Assembly: GCA_041906145.1 (NCBI GenBank)
Contig: JAYRJU010000008.1
Span: 1 to 64,000, forward strand
Direction of reading: 5' to 3'
Length of the DNA: 64,000 bases
Source: SHVO01 sp041906145
GTDB lineage: Bacteria > Pseudomonadota > Alphaproteobacteria > Rhodospirillales > Rhodospirillaceae
Each line of letters opens with the position of its first letter. Position 1 is the stretch's first letter. The position numbers and the translations under genes are program-made. A model generated the notes under the pieces. That model was not told the origin of the DNA. It saw only the letters and a list, made by a program, of their open reading frames with translations, and made no database searches. Below are positions 1 to 8,355 of the stretch, piece by piece.

Positions 1-72
1 CCCGCACGGCGCGATCGGGAACTTAGTCCCGATAATGTTGCTCAACCATGATGGCGCAGCCAGCCCGCCATC

Positions 73-402
73 ATGACGGAGCCGGAAAAATCTACCTTCC
101 GGCGATCCAAAGTTCGGCCCCGGACCATCCGGGGCCGGACTCTAACTCCATCTGGAGGAAATTCTCAGTGGCAGGTCAAGAGAATTAGAACGACGCAGAA
201 AGAAGCTAGTGACCTAAAGCTCGTGTTGGATATCGTTCAGAAGATGCCCGTCGGGGCGGCGGACGCAATCAGTCGTATGGAAGTGTGGATGATCCAGCGA
301 ATTGAGGACCTTAGCCGGGGTCTGACACGCGAAAATCTCAACGCCATCATGCGCGAGGAAAAGCTATTTCCTGAGACCGATAAATTGAGTGAGGAAGAAT
401 AA
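73..402 (+). CDS. Hypothetical protein, 109 aa
   Basis: Product not recognised. The first 45 or so residues are basic and low in hydrophobics; the rest (about residues 45-105) looks helical and acidic, without cysteines, signal peptide or membrane segment. The start shown is an ATG without a clear ribosome-binding site. A good GGAGG sequence lies inside the frame near 154, but the GTG behind it is out of frame and closes quickly. It precedes the methyltransferase gene by about 200 bp on the same strand and could be an accessory of that restriction-modification locus, but nothing in the sequence proves it. Confidence 0.45.
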   Translation: MTEPEKSTFRRSKVRPRTIRGRTLTPSGGNSQWQVKRIRTTQKEASDLKLVLDIVQKMPVGAADAISRMEVWMIQRIEDLSRGLTRENLNAIMREEKLFPETDKLSEEE

Positions 403-609
403 GCGACCGTGCCTTGTTTGGACTTACGTGCAAGCTTCCGCGCTTATCGCATGTGCTGTTGGGGAAGGTTCAACCCATGCAATCGATGAATTATCAAATC
501 CCTAACGAATTCTTAATTTCTGGTTTAACGTCAAATTTACTGAACAAATCCAAATTGTATCGATCCACGTCCACACCCATTACGTGGCGATAAATGGCAG
601 GTACACGTT

Positions 610-1884
610 TTGGATTTTGTCAGCTTTCATGATTGGACTCAGAATCGCGCGCTGCCGTTCTTAGGCACGAACGCCGGCGCAGATATCCTGCCCTTTCAAG
701 GGTGGCAACATTTCAAAGAAGCTTATGCTCCCGAAGTTGTTGAGCGAGCTATTTCTGAGAGCCGGATCGAGGTCCGTAATTGTTTAGATCCCTTTGGCGG
801 GTCTGGCACAACCGCTCTTGCCTGCCAGTTTCTTGGCGTGAGCCCCATAACGATCGAGGTGAACCCGTTTCTTGCCGATTTAATAGAAGCGAAGCTGTCT
901 AAATATGACTCGGACGCCGTTGCCCGCGATTTCGGCACAGTTATCCGCTTGGCAAAGCGCCGTAAAGGCAATCCAAAAAAATTATTCGAGCTTGCGTCAA
1001 TGACGTTCTTAGAGCCAGGCGTAGACCAAAAATGGATATTTGATTATGCCGTAGGGGCTCGCATCGACGCGCATCTCAGCGCGATAGACGAATTACAAAA
1101 CAAGCTTCACCGCAGACTCTTCCGCGTGTTGCTCGGCGGTATACTAATAGATGTCAGCAATGTCGTAATAAGCGGAAAGGGGCGTCGATATCGCCGGGGC
1201 GACACTCTCGGTAAACGCCATCCGCACGAAGTGGATTATTTATTTCATCAGGCAGTTAATCGGGCGATTGTAGAGATACATGCCTACGCCGCGCGGGCCT
1301 GCCACGCTTTTAAAGTTTTGCGTGGGGATTCGAGGCAATTGATCAGCGTATCGAAAGACAAGATTGATCTTGCTGCTTTTTCTCCTCCCTACCCCAACTC
1401 GTTTGACTATTCAGATGTATATAATGTCGAACTTTGGACGCTTGGATATCTCACGGATACAAAGTCTAACGGAAGGCTACGGCGCTCAACGCTGTCTTCT
1501 CATGTGCAAATAAAGCGTGAGTTTTCACCTGCCCCTAAGACATCGCGATCACTAACTCGAGCGCTTAATTCTCTGGAAGCGGCGAGACCAACTCTCTGGA
1601 ACCGGTGGATTCCTGAAATGGTGGGCGCCTATTTTCACGACCTGCAAGTTATTCTAGGGGACCTCTACCCAAGACTTTCGCGCGGCGCGAAGGTCTGGAT
1701 GATTGTCGGTGACAGCAAATACGCGTCGATACCCATTAAAGTCGCAAAAATTATTTCTGAAATTGCCCCGACCTTGCGATACAAAGTCGAAAGTTCGGAG
1801 CCATTTCGCTCAATGCGCGCCTCCCCGCAACAAGGGGGCAATCATGAGTTAGCTGAGACCTTGATTGTTCTGTCTAAGGGGTAG
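610..1884 (+). CDS. DNA methyltransferase (N4-cytosine/N6-adenine type)
   Basis: Amino-methyltransferase using S-adenosylmethionine. Two hallmark motifs are visible: the SAM-binding loop DPFGGSGTT at residues 60-68 and the catalytic SPPYP at about 258-262. Motif I comes before the SPPY motif, and about 190 residues separate them, which leaves room for a target-recognition region. The assigned start is TTG at 610, since the frame has no ATG near the conserved part; it has only a weak upstream AGG. The gene converges on, and overlaps by 11 bp at the 3' end, the minus-strand nuclease gene, so the two probably form a restriction-modification pair. Motif order cannot settle whether A or C is modified. 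The upstream DNA is more AT-rich than the trb region, suggesting acquired cargo. Confidence 0.85.
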   Translation: MDFVSFHDWTQNRALPFLGTNAGADILPFQGWQHFKEAYAPEVVERAISESRIEVRNCLDPFGGSGTTALACQFLGVSPITIEVNPFLADLIEAKLSKYDSDAVARDFGTVIRLAKRRKGNPKKLFELASMTFLEPGVDQKWIFDYAVGARIDAHLSAIDELQNKLHRRLFRVLLGGILIDVSNVVISGKGRRYRRGDTLGKRHPHEVDYLFHQAVNRAIVEIHAYAARACHAFKVLRGDSRQLISVSKDKIDLAAFSPPYPNSFDYSDVYNVELWTLGYLTDTKSNGRLRRSTLSSHVQIKREFSPAPKTSRSLTRALNSLEAARPTLWNRWIPEMVGAYFHDLQVILGDLYPRLSRGAKVWMIVGDSKYASIPIKVAKIISEIAPTLRYKVESSEPFRSMRASPQQGGNHELAETLIVLSKG

Positions 1885-2965
1885 CTTCTTTATCTCTGAA
1901 TGCCTCCGAAGAGGAAAACAGAAACCAGCGCCTGAGCGAGACACTTAGTTGTTTTGCAAGATCCTGCACATGATCGAAGCACGAATCATGGCCGCAATCA
2001 CTCTCCCTCATGTCAAAACAATACAAAGCACCTACCTTACTCTTTTTCTCATTCCTGTATGAGCTTGCCTGCTTCACGCCCTTTTCTAAAGCAGCAAGAT
2101 TATCTCCCTCTGGGAAGTCCTTCCCAGATTCTCGATAAGTTCTCATCACTTTCAGCTCGAGAACAGCGTACCGCTCGATAAGCCCGGCCGAATTCACGTG
2201 TTTACTCTCGATTTCGAGATCGGAGCGTCCCGATGTCATACGCTGCTCGTGATGGATCTTACAGTTTGGAAAAGCAACGCTGAGTGAGCTTTTTAACAAT
2301 CCTTGAATCGTCCCTTCTGCATCGCTACACGGCCAACACTTGGTAGAGTTTTCCCAAACGCTAGTCGCGTCTACCTGTGCATATGGCGTCTTGAGTGAAG
2401 ATTCATAAACAATATTTATCGCATCGTAGATGTGCTCTTCTTTTACCTCTCTCTCGGCCAAATGGATGTCTTTATAGCGATCTGGGTCGTTTAGTCCGTG
2501 GGGAAAATACCGAAGCTCAGGCTCAGTTCCTCGTGGATCGAAAATGGCTGTTGGGAGACCTGAAAGCGCCTCCGAGGCAGTTACCCCATTGAAGAGATCG
2601 TCATCACTAACAAATGAGTTAGGAATATATTTCCCACTCACCACTGGTGCGTTCACAAGCCAGATGCGCTCAGCAAGAACGGTTTGACCGTTGTTCAGCA
2701 TCGGAATTCGCACGGGAGAATTTTCCAGTACGGTGTCAGGTGGTGTTGGCGCAAGAATAAAAACCGCAAGGCGCAGAGGATCTTTTATGGCCTGGGCAGC
2801 TACATACTTAGCTCGTCGGTTAACGACATCTACCACGCCTCTTATAAATCGAATTGAGGCATCCTGATCGTCATCATTGCCCGGCCCCATTTCCGATTTT
2901 GCAGTTGCCTTTAGATCATCTCCAGTCCAAGGACCCAACGCGGAAATATCATTATTATCCGCCAT
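1874..2965 (-). CDS. Probable restriction endonuclease, PD-(D/E)XK fold
   Basis: A 363-aa protein that I cannot place in a named family. Its C-terminal third carries a nuclease-like pattern: SDLEI at about 248-252, followed after a loop by a hydrophobic strand ending ELK (about 270-272), that is D-x(n)-E-x-K. The N-terminal 200 residues could hold DNA recognition. The frame is open further upstream, but ATG 2965 is chosen because AGGAGG lies just before it and the preceding 46 codons overlap the trb-linked genes. Its 3' end overlaps the methyltransferase gene tail to tail. Context and motif together suggest the restriction partner; specificity is unknown. Confidence 0.65.
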   Translation of the reverse strand: MADNNDISALGPWTGDDLKATAKSEMGPGNDDDQDASIRFIRGVVDVVNRRAKYVAAQAIKDPLRLAVFILAPTPPDTVLENSPVRIPMLNNGQTVLAERIWLVNAPVVSGKYIPNSFVSDDDLFNGVTASEALSGLPTAIFDPRGTEPELRYFPHGLNDPDRYKDIHLAEREVKEEHIYDAINIVYESSLKTPYAQVDATSVWENSTKCWPCSDAEGTIQGLLKSSLSVAFPNCKIHHEQRMTSGRSDLEIESKHVNSAGLIERYAVLELKVMRTYRESGKDFPEGDNLAALEKGVKQASSYRNEKKSKVGALYCFDMRESDCGHDSCFDHVQDLAKQLSVSLRRWFLFSSSEAFRDKEATP

Positions 2966-3131
2966 GCATCCTCCTATAGAGGTGCCTAACGTACAGATGT
3001 AATTTCTCGCCACTGGTTGGCTTAAATCCTTCCACGGTAGCATCTTCGAAGAATTGAGCCGCGTTCGCCGCGTAATTGACATCTCGCCATTCCGCGAAGT
3101 CAACGACGTTATCGTAATCGACCAGAAGCAT
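2955..3131 (-). CDS. Possible small protein, 58 aa
   Basis: A short frame starting at ATG 3131 inside the end of the DUF2274 gene and ending just inside the endonuclease gene. The translation is acidic at the N-terminus and ends in a basic segment (HLYVRHLYRRM), with a plausible amino-acid composition. It could be a small coupled protein, or the leftover of a gene replaced when the restriction-modification pair was inserted. No family recognised and no strong ribosome-binding site. Confidence 0.3.
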   Translation of the reverse strand: MLLVDYDNVVDFAEWRDVNYAANAAQFFEDATVEGFKPTSGEKLHLYVRHLYRRMHGG

Positions 3132-3339
3132 CCTTGTGTGACTTGGCAAAGGCACGGTCCGCGTCGAGGAATTGTCCCAACATGAAGGGCACAAGTTCGC
3201 TGACGCTTTCTTCCTGACCGTAGGTCCGCTTGTAGAGCGCTGCATAGTTGGCCAGGCGCCGATTGAGTTCCGGCGAGACCGTGACTGTCAATTTCACGGG
3301 CACACGGTCCGGAAGCTTCGCAAGTTTCAGTTCGGGCAT
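3109..3339 (-). CDS. DUF2274 family protein, end of trb operon
   Basis: A 76-aa protein with the opening typical of DUF2274 (MPELKLAKLPDR, then a VKLTVTVSPEL strand) and a helical second half ending in an FLDADRAFAKS stretch. DUF2274 proteins are habitually encoded directly after trbI in alphaproteobacterial trb operons, as here with a 9-bp gap. The strand followed by helices resembles a ribbon-helix-helix fold, so a regulatory role is possible but unproven. Confidence 0.85.
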   Translation of the reverse strand: MPELKLAKLPDRVPVKLTVTVSPELNRRLANYAALYKRTYGQEESVSELVPFMLGQFLDADRAFAKSHKDASGRLR

Positions 3340-3348
3340 GTTGGGCTC

Positions 3349-4587
3349 CTATCCTTTGAATGGACGCAAGATAAGGTCTTTGTGAACGATCACGCGTAGC
3401 GGCATTCCGGGCCGTATAGTGATCGTCGGCTGGATATTGAGATTCTTCTCTGTGATCCGCTGTCCCGCCTGATTGACGCTCTGCTGGGAGGACATTTGGA
3501 TAGCGCGGACAAGATCGCTGTTGTTGTCACCCAAGCTCAATTCGGTGCCGACGCCCAACATCGTCGAAAGCACGACACCTTTGAGGAGCTGCCAGGTGTG
3601 ATAGTCCACCTTGTCCTTAAGACCCGCGTATCCTGATGGGTCCGTGGCCGGCAGGTTCTCGATCTGCACTGATGAGCCATCGGGCATGATGATCCGCTGC
3701 CATACCAAAAGCGCTCGGCTCTGATGGAAGGCAACGACGCTATCGTAGGTGCCGATCAGCCGTGAGCCCTGCGGGATCAACAGGTATTTCCCGGAGACGG
3801 TGTCGTAGACGTTCTCCGTGACCTGAGCCACGACGTTCCCTGGCAAATCGGAATTGATACCAGTGACGAGACTGGCAGAAATGATCCCTCCCGCCATCAC
3901 CTGATAAGGCGAAACGGCGTCCTGTAAAACGTAGGGATTGTAGATGCCGCGCTGCCCCGTTTGATTCATGAAGTCGAGCTTGCGCTGTTGATTGTTCTGA
4001 TCGCGGTCGGGGTCGAGCGAAAGGTGATTTGAGTCTCCTGGATACCCCGCATATCCACCCGTGCCGGTATCGGCCTGCGCGAGTTGCTGCGTTCCTCCGC
4101 CGCGGTTCTGCGACAAGGGAAAGAAAACGGAAGCTTCTTTCGCCTGTCGAGCCTGTTGGGCACGACGTAGCCGCTCAGCGCGTGCCTGGTTAGCTTCCTC
4201 GTTTTGTCCGTAGGAAGAACCGCCGTTATTCGCAGCAACTCCGTACTCACGTTCTTGATTGAGGATCGGCCGCCCTAAATCACCCGGCAGAGGTTCGCCA
4301 AGCTGCGGCGTGTCCTTCATCGCCGCCTGTCCATAGTCCGCCGGCAGTGCGGCGAGCGCGTCTGCTGTAGTCTTGCGATCGACGTTGTACATCTCCTGGC
4401 CTTCCGACCGGGATTTGGCGGCCGGTGATTGGAGCGCAAAGGCCATAACCGCGAAGATGACCATTGCAACGGCGCCGACTGTGCCGATGAGAAGATGCCG
4501 CTTGAAACGGATCACGCGGCGCGGCGTACCACGTAATACGAGCGTTTCAGGGTCCGCCTTTGGCGCATCATGCGTTGCTTCAACCAC
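3349..4587 (-). CDS. trbI: Conjugal transfer protein TrbI (VirB10-like)
   Basis: Inner- to outer-membrane spanning scaffold of the mating-pair type IV secretion apparatus. It has a cytoplasmic N-terminus, one membrane segment at about residues 30-50, a Pro/Gln/Asn-rich periplasmic linker and a C-terminal VirB10-type beta-barrel domain with recognisable stretches (GSRLIGTYD; WQRIIMPDGSS). The chosen start is GTG 4587, preceded by AAGGAG with 7-nt spacing and overlapping the trbG stop; an ATG 57 bp upstream has no such site. The product is then 412 aa, normal for the family. Confidence 0.93.
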   Translation of the reverse strand: MVEATHDAPKADPETLVLRGTPRRVIRFKRHLLIGTVGAVAMVIFAVMAFALQSPAAKSRSEGQEMYNVDRKTTADALAALPADYGQAAMKDTPQLGEPLPGDLGRPILNQEREYGVAANNGGSSYGQNEEANQARAERLRRAQQARQAKEASVFFPLSQNRGGGTQQLAQADTGTGGYAGYPGDSNHLSLDPDRDQNNQQRKLDFMNQTGQRGIYNPYVLQDAVSPYQVMAGGIISASLVTGINSDLPGNVVAQVTENVYDTVSGKYLLIPQGSRLIGTYDSVVAFHQSRALLVWQRIIMPDGSSVQIENLPATDPSGYAGLKDKVDYHTWQLLKGVVLSTMLGVGTELSLGDNNSDLVRAIQMSSQQSVNQAGQRITEKNLNIQPTITIRPGMPLRVIVHKDLILRPFKG

Positions 4588-5569
4588 CTTTGTTCTCCTT
4601 GCTCGAGTCAGAGGCGACGGTATCGGTGCGGTTAATACGCACAACTTGCTGTTTCTTTTGGCCTAACCGGAGTTCTGCCGCGGCAAAGAGGCGGTCGACG
4701 ACGTAGTAGTTCCCTTTCACGCGGTAGTTCACGAGTTCGCTGTTGCCCTCGGGGCCAACCACGAACAGCGGCGGCGCTTCGCCCTGATCGATCCGGGAGG
4801 GAAACTCGATATAGACTTTGTTGGTATCGTCGAAGGCTCGCACGGGCTTCCAGGGCGGATTGTCGCCGGAGATCGCGTACCGGAATTTGACGTTTTCAAG
4901 GTCGACCTTGTGCTCGATTACTTCCTTGGATGCTTCAATCCGCCGCTTGGCCGCAGCGATCGCGTCCTGCGGATACGTCCAGGAGACGACCGCCATAGCG
5001 GTGTTAGCTGTACTGTCGAGTTGCAGGTGATAGCTGCGCCGATCCGTTGCGATGACCAGATTTGTCCGCAATTCAGGGGCAAAGGGTTTCACAAGGATGT
5101 GGACCCGGCGCTCGCTCCCGCTCCCGCTAGAGGTGTCGCCGATGACCCATCGCACGGTGTCGCCTGCCGAGACTGCGCTTAGGGCTTCGCCCGGTTGAAG
5201 CGCAATATCCGTGACCTGTTCTGGCGCGGCGTAAAGATGATAGAGCGCGCCTTCATTATATTGGTAGAGCTGGACCGCGTTCAGGTAGCCGGTCTTAGTC
5301 GGCTCTTGCAGCGCGGCCTTATTGGCGGCGTCCACCCGCGCGATGGGCGGTCGTGTATCAGGCTTTGCCGGTGCCTGTGGGGCGATAACCGGCGGCGGCT
5401 CAGGGAGATCACCGGCAACTACCGTGGGCGCTTCGGGTTCCTGCTGCGCCACGGCAGGTTTGAAACTTTCCTTGTCGTAGCTGATTGCCGGAGGGGCTGC
5501 GGATTTATTAGCGCAGGCCGCCAATGCAATCATTGCTACGGAAAGCGCGAACACAGAGTGACGACGCAT
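4580..5569 (-). CDS. trbG: Conjugal transfer protein TrbG (VirB9-like)
   Basis: Periplasmic and outer-membrane core component of the Trb channel. The N-terminus is a lipoprotein signal with a lipobox (LAAC at about residues 16-19), followed by a Pro-rich linker and the VirB9 domain. Family sequences in the C-terminal part are clear, such as FRYAISGDNPPWKP and the EFP strand before the terminal beta-region. Ribosome-binding site AGGAGG lies 6 nt before the ATG. It lies between trbF and trbI, which is the standard order. Confidence 0.93.
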   Translation of the reverse strand: MRRHSVFALSVAMIALAACANKSAAPPAISYDKESFKPAVAQQEPEAPTVVAGDLPEPPPVIAPQAPAKPDTRPPIARVDAANKAALQEPTKTGYLNAVQLYQYNEGALYHLYAAPEQVTDIALQPGEALSAVSAGDTVRWVIGDTSSGSGSERRVHILVKPFAPELRTNLVIATDRRSYHLQLDSTANTAMAVVSWTYPQDAIAAAKRRIEASKEVIEHKVDLENVKFRYAISGDNPPWKPVRAFDDTNKVYIEFPSRIDQGEAPPLFVVGPEGNSELVNYRVKGNYYVVDRLFAAAELRLGQKKQQVVRINRTDTVASDSSKENKGG

Positions 5570-5578
5570 TGTGGCCTC

Positions 5579-6277
5579 CTATGGTGTCTTGTTGGGAGTG
5601 AGTTCTTCGCTCCAGGAAAGCCCATTCACATAGATCCCGAGCGGGTTTTTCCGAAGCGTGTCGGCGTTTTTGGGCGATTGGGTCACGACTGTCAGCATGG
5701 CGGTCCAGTGACTTGTGCGGTCGAGATTGCCCTGCTTGTAGGCCTGCTCGATCCATTTCACTTGGTATGTATTGTCTGTGGCTCGGACAACGCTGGTGAC
5801 TTGGATCGCGACGGTCCGCGCGCCTACATCGGCGAATGGATCGTTGGCACGGGCATAGTCATTGAGAAATGAAGCGCCGCGGTCTGTCGTATAGTCGTAG
5901 GCACGAAGCCAGTTATTGCGGACCACAACTGCGTCAGTGGAGAGTGAACGCACGTTGGTGATGAATTGTCCTAGCTGATAGGCGATCTGCGCATCGTTGG
6001 GCCTGTAGCTGGCCTCAGCCGGTGTCACCGCTTTGGCTTCACCCAATTTGTCGACTTCGACGACATAGGGCGCCACGCGGCTTTGCGTGCTCTGCCAAAT
6101 CATGCCCGCCGTCAGCGTGAAGGCGAGCAAGAGGCCGCCAACAGCGGTCAGACGCCAGTTGTGCGCCTGGACCCGAGCCGATCCAATGCGGTCATCCCAC
6201 TCCTGGCCCGCACGCTGGTAGGGAGTCACCGGAACGGGGGTAGTACCGTAGCGTTGAATGGCACGCTTGAACCACAT
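5579..6277 (-). CDS. trbF: Conjugal transfer protein TrbF (VirB8-like)
   Basis: Bitopic inner-membrane protein that nucleates the secretion channel. A basic cytoplasmic N-terminus of about 45 residues is followed by one membrane helix (about 46-66), then a periplasmic VirB8-like domain with a central WLRAYDYTTDRG segment. Length (232 aa) fits the family. AAGGAG precedes the ATG by 8 nt. It is 9 bp upstream of trbG and 5 bp downstream of trbL, so all are probably co-translated. Confidence 0.93.
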   Translation of the reverse strand: MWFKRAIQRYGTTPVPVTPYQRAGQEWDDRIGSARVQAHNWRLTAVGGLLLAFTLTAGMIWQSTQSRVAPYVVEVDKLGEAKAVTPAEASYRPNDAQIAYQLGQFITNVRSLSTDAVVVRNNWLRAYDYTTDRGASFLNDYARANDPFADVGARTVAIQVTSVVRATDNTYQVKWIEQAYKQGNLDRTSHWTAMLTVVTQSPKNADTLRKNPLGIYVNGLSWSEELTPNKTP

Positions 6278-6282
6278 AGCGC

Positions 6283-7632
6283 CTACTCCTTCTCACTGAG
6301 GTCGGGATTGGCGGCGCTGCCGCCTTTGTCACCGTCTTTGATGCTTTGCTGTGCGGTATGGAGCCGCGCGCGCTGACGCTGCTCACTCCGCATGGTCGCA
6401 GGCAGGTTTCTTGCCCAAGACGGCGCGTTCTCCGCGCCTGCGCCGGATGACGCTGAACCAGCATTGCGCGGTGGAGTGCCACCAGTCGCCTTCCAAGCTT
6501 CACGGGTTCCGGCCTGGCTATCCGCGGTCGAGTTTTGGGATATGGATTTTGCGGCTGTCAAAAGCCGTTGGCCCACAGCACCGGCGCCCGCCCGTGCGAC
6601 ACCAGCAAGACCGGCGCCCATCCCCGCCATGCCATTTTCGCCTGAACTGGCTTGTCCAAGTCGATACGCCGTGGAAGCACCCGACGCGAGCGAAGTCCCG
6701 GCACGCACTGCACCGACACCGGCGCCACCAAGCATACGGGCGCCTCCCATGGCTGCACCGCCTGCGAGCGCCGCGCCGGCCGCCAAACCTCCAGCGGTGC
6801 CGATGGCCGCTCCAGCGCCAAGTTGTGGCGCACCGGATACAAGACCTGCCGCAATACCCGGACCAAAGATACCGATGCCAAATAGGGTGATCGAAGCGAG
6901 CACCAGAGACATCGCTTGCGCGAGATTAGGGTCTTGCCCATTCAACGCCGTGCTGAAGTCGTTAAAGAACCCGGCGCCGATCCCGACGATGACGGCTAAA
7001 ACCATCACCTTGATGCCGGAGGAAATCACGTTCCCGAGCACACGTTCGGCGAGGAATGAACTCTTGTTCCAGAAAGCGAACGGCACCAGCACGAAACCGG
7101 CAAGACTGGTGAGCTTGAACTCCAGGACAGTGATGAAAAGTTGAACAGCGAGAACGAAGAACGAGACAACGACAATCAGCCAGGCCACGCACAGCACGAC
7201 AACGGTCACGAAGTTGTCGAAGAATGTTGAAAACCCCAGCATTGAGCTGGCTTTGTCGAGCAACGGCCAAGCGGCTTTAAATCCCGTGCTGGCTAACGTC
7301 CCCGGCAGCATCAGGTCGCCAGGCGACAGGCTGTTATTCGTCACGCGAAGGCCAAGATTGGCGAAGGAATTGAAGATCGCCGTCGCCAGGAACGAGAAGT
7401 TGTTCAGAATGAATGCGAAGGCCCCCACATAGAGGACTTTCTTGATAAGCTTCGCGGCGACGTTGCCGTTACTATCCATTGCCCACATCAACCCTGCGAG
7501 CGTCATATCGAGCGCAATCAATACCCCCGTCAGGTGGATGACATCACCGTTCACAAGGCCGAATCCGCTGTCGATGTAGCGAATGAAGGCATCAAGAAAC
7601 TGATTGATGACGGAAGAGTCAGAGAAATTCAT
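6283..7632 (-). CDS. trbL: Conjugal transfer protein TrbL (VirB6-like)
   Basis: Polytopic inner-membrane channel protein. Hydrophobic segments alternate through residues 25-260, including a long WLIVVVSFFVLAVQLF helix, followed by a Gly/Ala-rich region (about 265-345) and a polar, disordered tail that varies in the family. The opening (residues 1-40) with IDSGFGLVNGDV is typical of TrbL. Standard operon position between trbJ and trbF. No TrbK-like entry-exclusion lipoprotein gene is present between trbJ and trbL. Confidence 0.92.
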   Translation of the reverse strand: MNFSDSSVINQFLDAFIRYIDSGFGLVNGDVIHLTGVLIALDMTLAGLMWAMDSNGNVAAKLIKKVLYVGAFAFILNNFSFLATAIFNSFANLGLRVTNNSLSPGDLMLPGTLASTGFKAAWPLLDKASSMLGFSTFFDNFVTVVVLCVAWLIVVVSFFVLAVQLFITVLEFKLTSLAGFVLVPFAFWNKSSFLAERVLGNVISSGIKVMVLAVIVGIGAGFFNDFSTALNGQDPNLAQAMSLVLASITLFGIGIFGPGIAAGLVSGAPQLGAGAAIGTAGGLAAGAALAGGAAMGGARMLGGAGVGAVRAGTSLASGASTAYRLGQASSGENGMAGMGAGLAGVARAGAGAVGQRLLTAAKSISQNSTADSQAGTREAWKATGGTPPRNAGSASSGAGAENAPSWARNLPATMRSEQRQRARLHTAQQSIKDGDKGGSAANPDLSEKE

Positions 7633-7647
7633 GATCGCGTGCCTTAA

Positions 7648-8355
7648 CTAGAAATTCCGCGTACCGAGAAACTTCTTGGTCGATGCCCGACCTTGCTCTT
7701 GAGACTCTGCGGCACGGGCTTGCTCGGCCGCCTCCGCCCGATACTGTGCGGCCATCATTGTTTGTATTTGGAGCTGCTGTTTGGTGGACAGCGCGAGAAG
7801 TTGGTTCGTGGCCTGCTGGGCCTGCAAAGAGCCCTCTGAACCCTGCGACTGCGCAACAAGGTCTTGCAACAAGCCTCGATCGCTTTGCACGTTTTGCACG
7901 ACCTGTGACTGCACAGACATCGTTTGCTGATAGCCGTTCATCGATGCGACCCAGCGCGCTTTCGCATCCATCATCAATTGATTGGAAGTTACGGCATCAC
8001 TGTACTGGCGGGGATAAAGGCTCTGGTACTGACTCGTCGTTGTATTGATGTTGTACGAAATGCCTTGCGCTTGAAGCATCAGCGCATCGACCTGCTGCAA
8101 GCCGACGGTCATACGCGAGACAGAATTGAAGTCGAGTTTCTTCAGGTTGGTCGCCATGTTCTGCAACATGGTCGCTTCGTTCTGGAGCGATTGGATCTGA
8201 TTGTTGATCTGCGTAAGAGCGCGGGAGGCTTCTAGAAGCGTTTGCGAGTAGACCGCCGCGTCAAAAACCGGCAATGCACGGGCGGGCATTACGATGAGGA
8301 TGGTCGATAGAAAGACGATCAAGACTGACGGGCGCATTTTGAGAAGACAGCTCAT
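7648..8355 (-). CDS. trbJ: Conjugal transfer protein TrbJ (VirB5-like)
   Basis: Secreted minor pilus or channel protein. It has a signal peptide ending at about residue 28 (ARAL-PVFD) and then long helical, Gln-rich coiled-coil segments (ALTQINNQIQSLQNEA), as in VirB5/TrbJ. The start ATG 8355 overlaps the trbE stop as ATGA and has AGGAG 8 nt upstream, which rules out the longer upstream frame. The product is 235 aa, typical length. Confidence 0.92.
   Translation of the reverse strand: MSCLLKMRPSVLIVFLSTILIVMPARALPVFDAAVYSQTLLEASRALTQINNQIQSLQNEATMLQNMATNLKKLDFNSVSRMTVGLQQVDALMLQAQGISYNINTTTSQYQSLYPRQYSDAVTSNQLMMDAKARWVASMNGYQQTMSVQSQVVQNVQSDRGLLQDLVAQSQGSEGSLQAQQATNQLLALSTKQQLQIQTMMAAQYRAEAAEQARAAESQEQGRASTKKFLGTRNF

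Noticed and set aside
5195..5872. 225-codon plus-strand frame across trbG and trbF
   Set aside because: Spans the junction of two well-supported genes on the other strand and has no ribosome-binding site.
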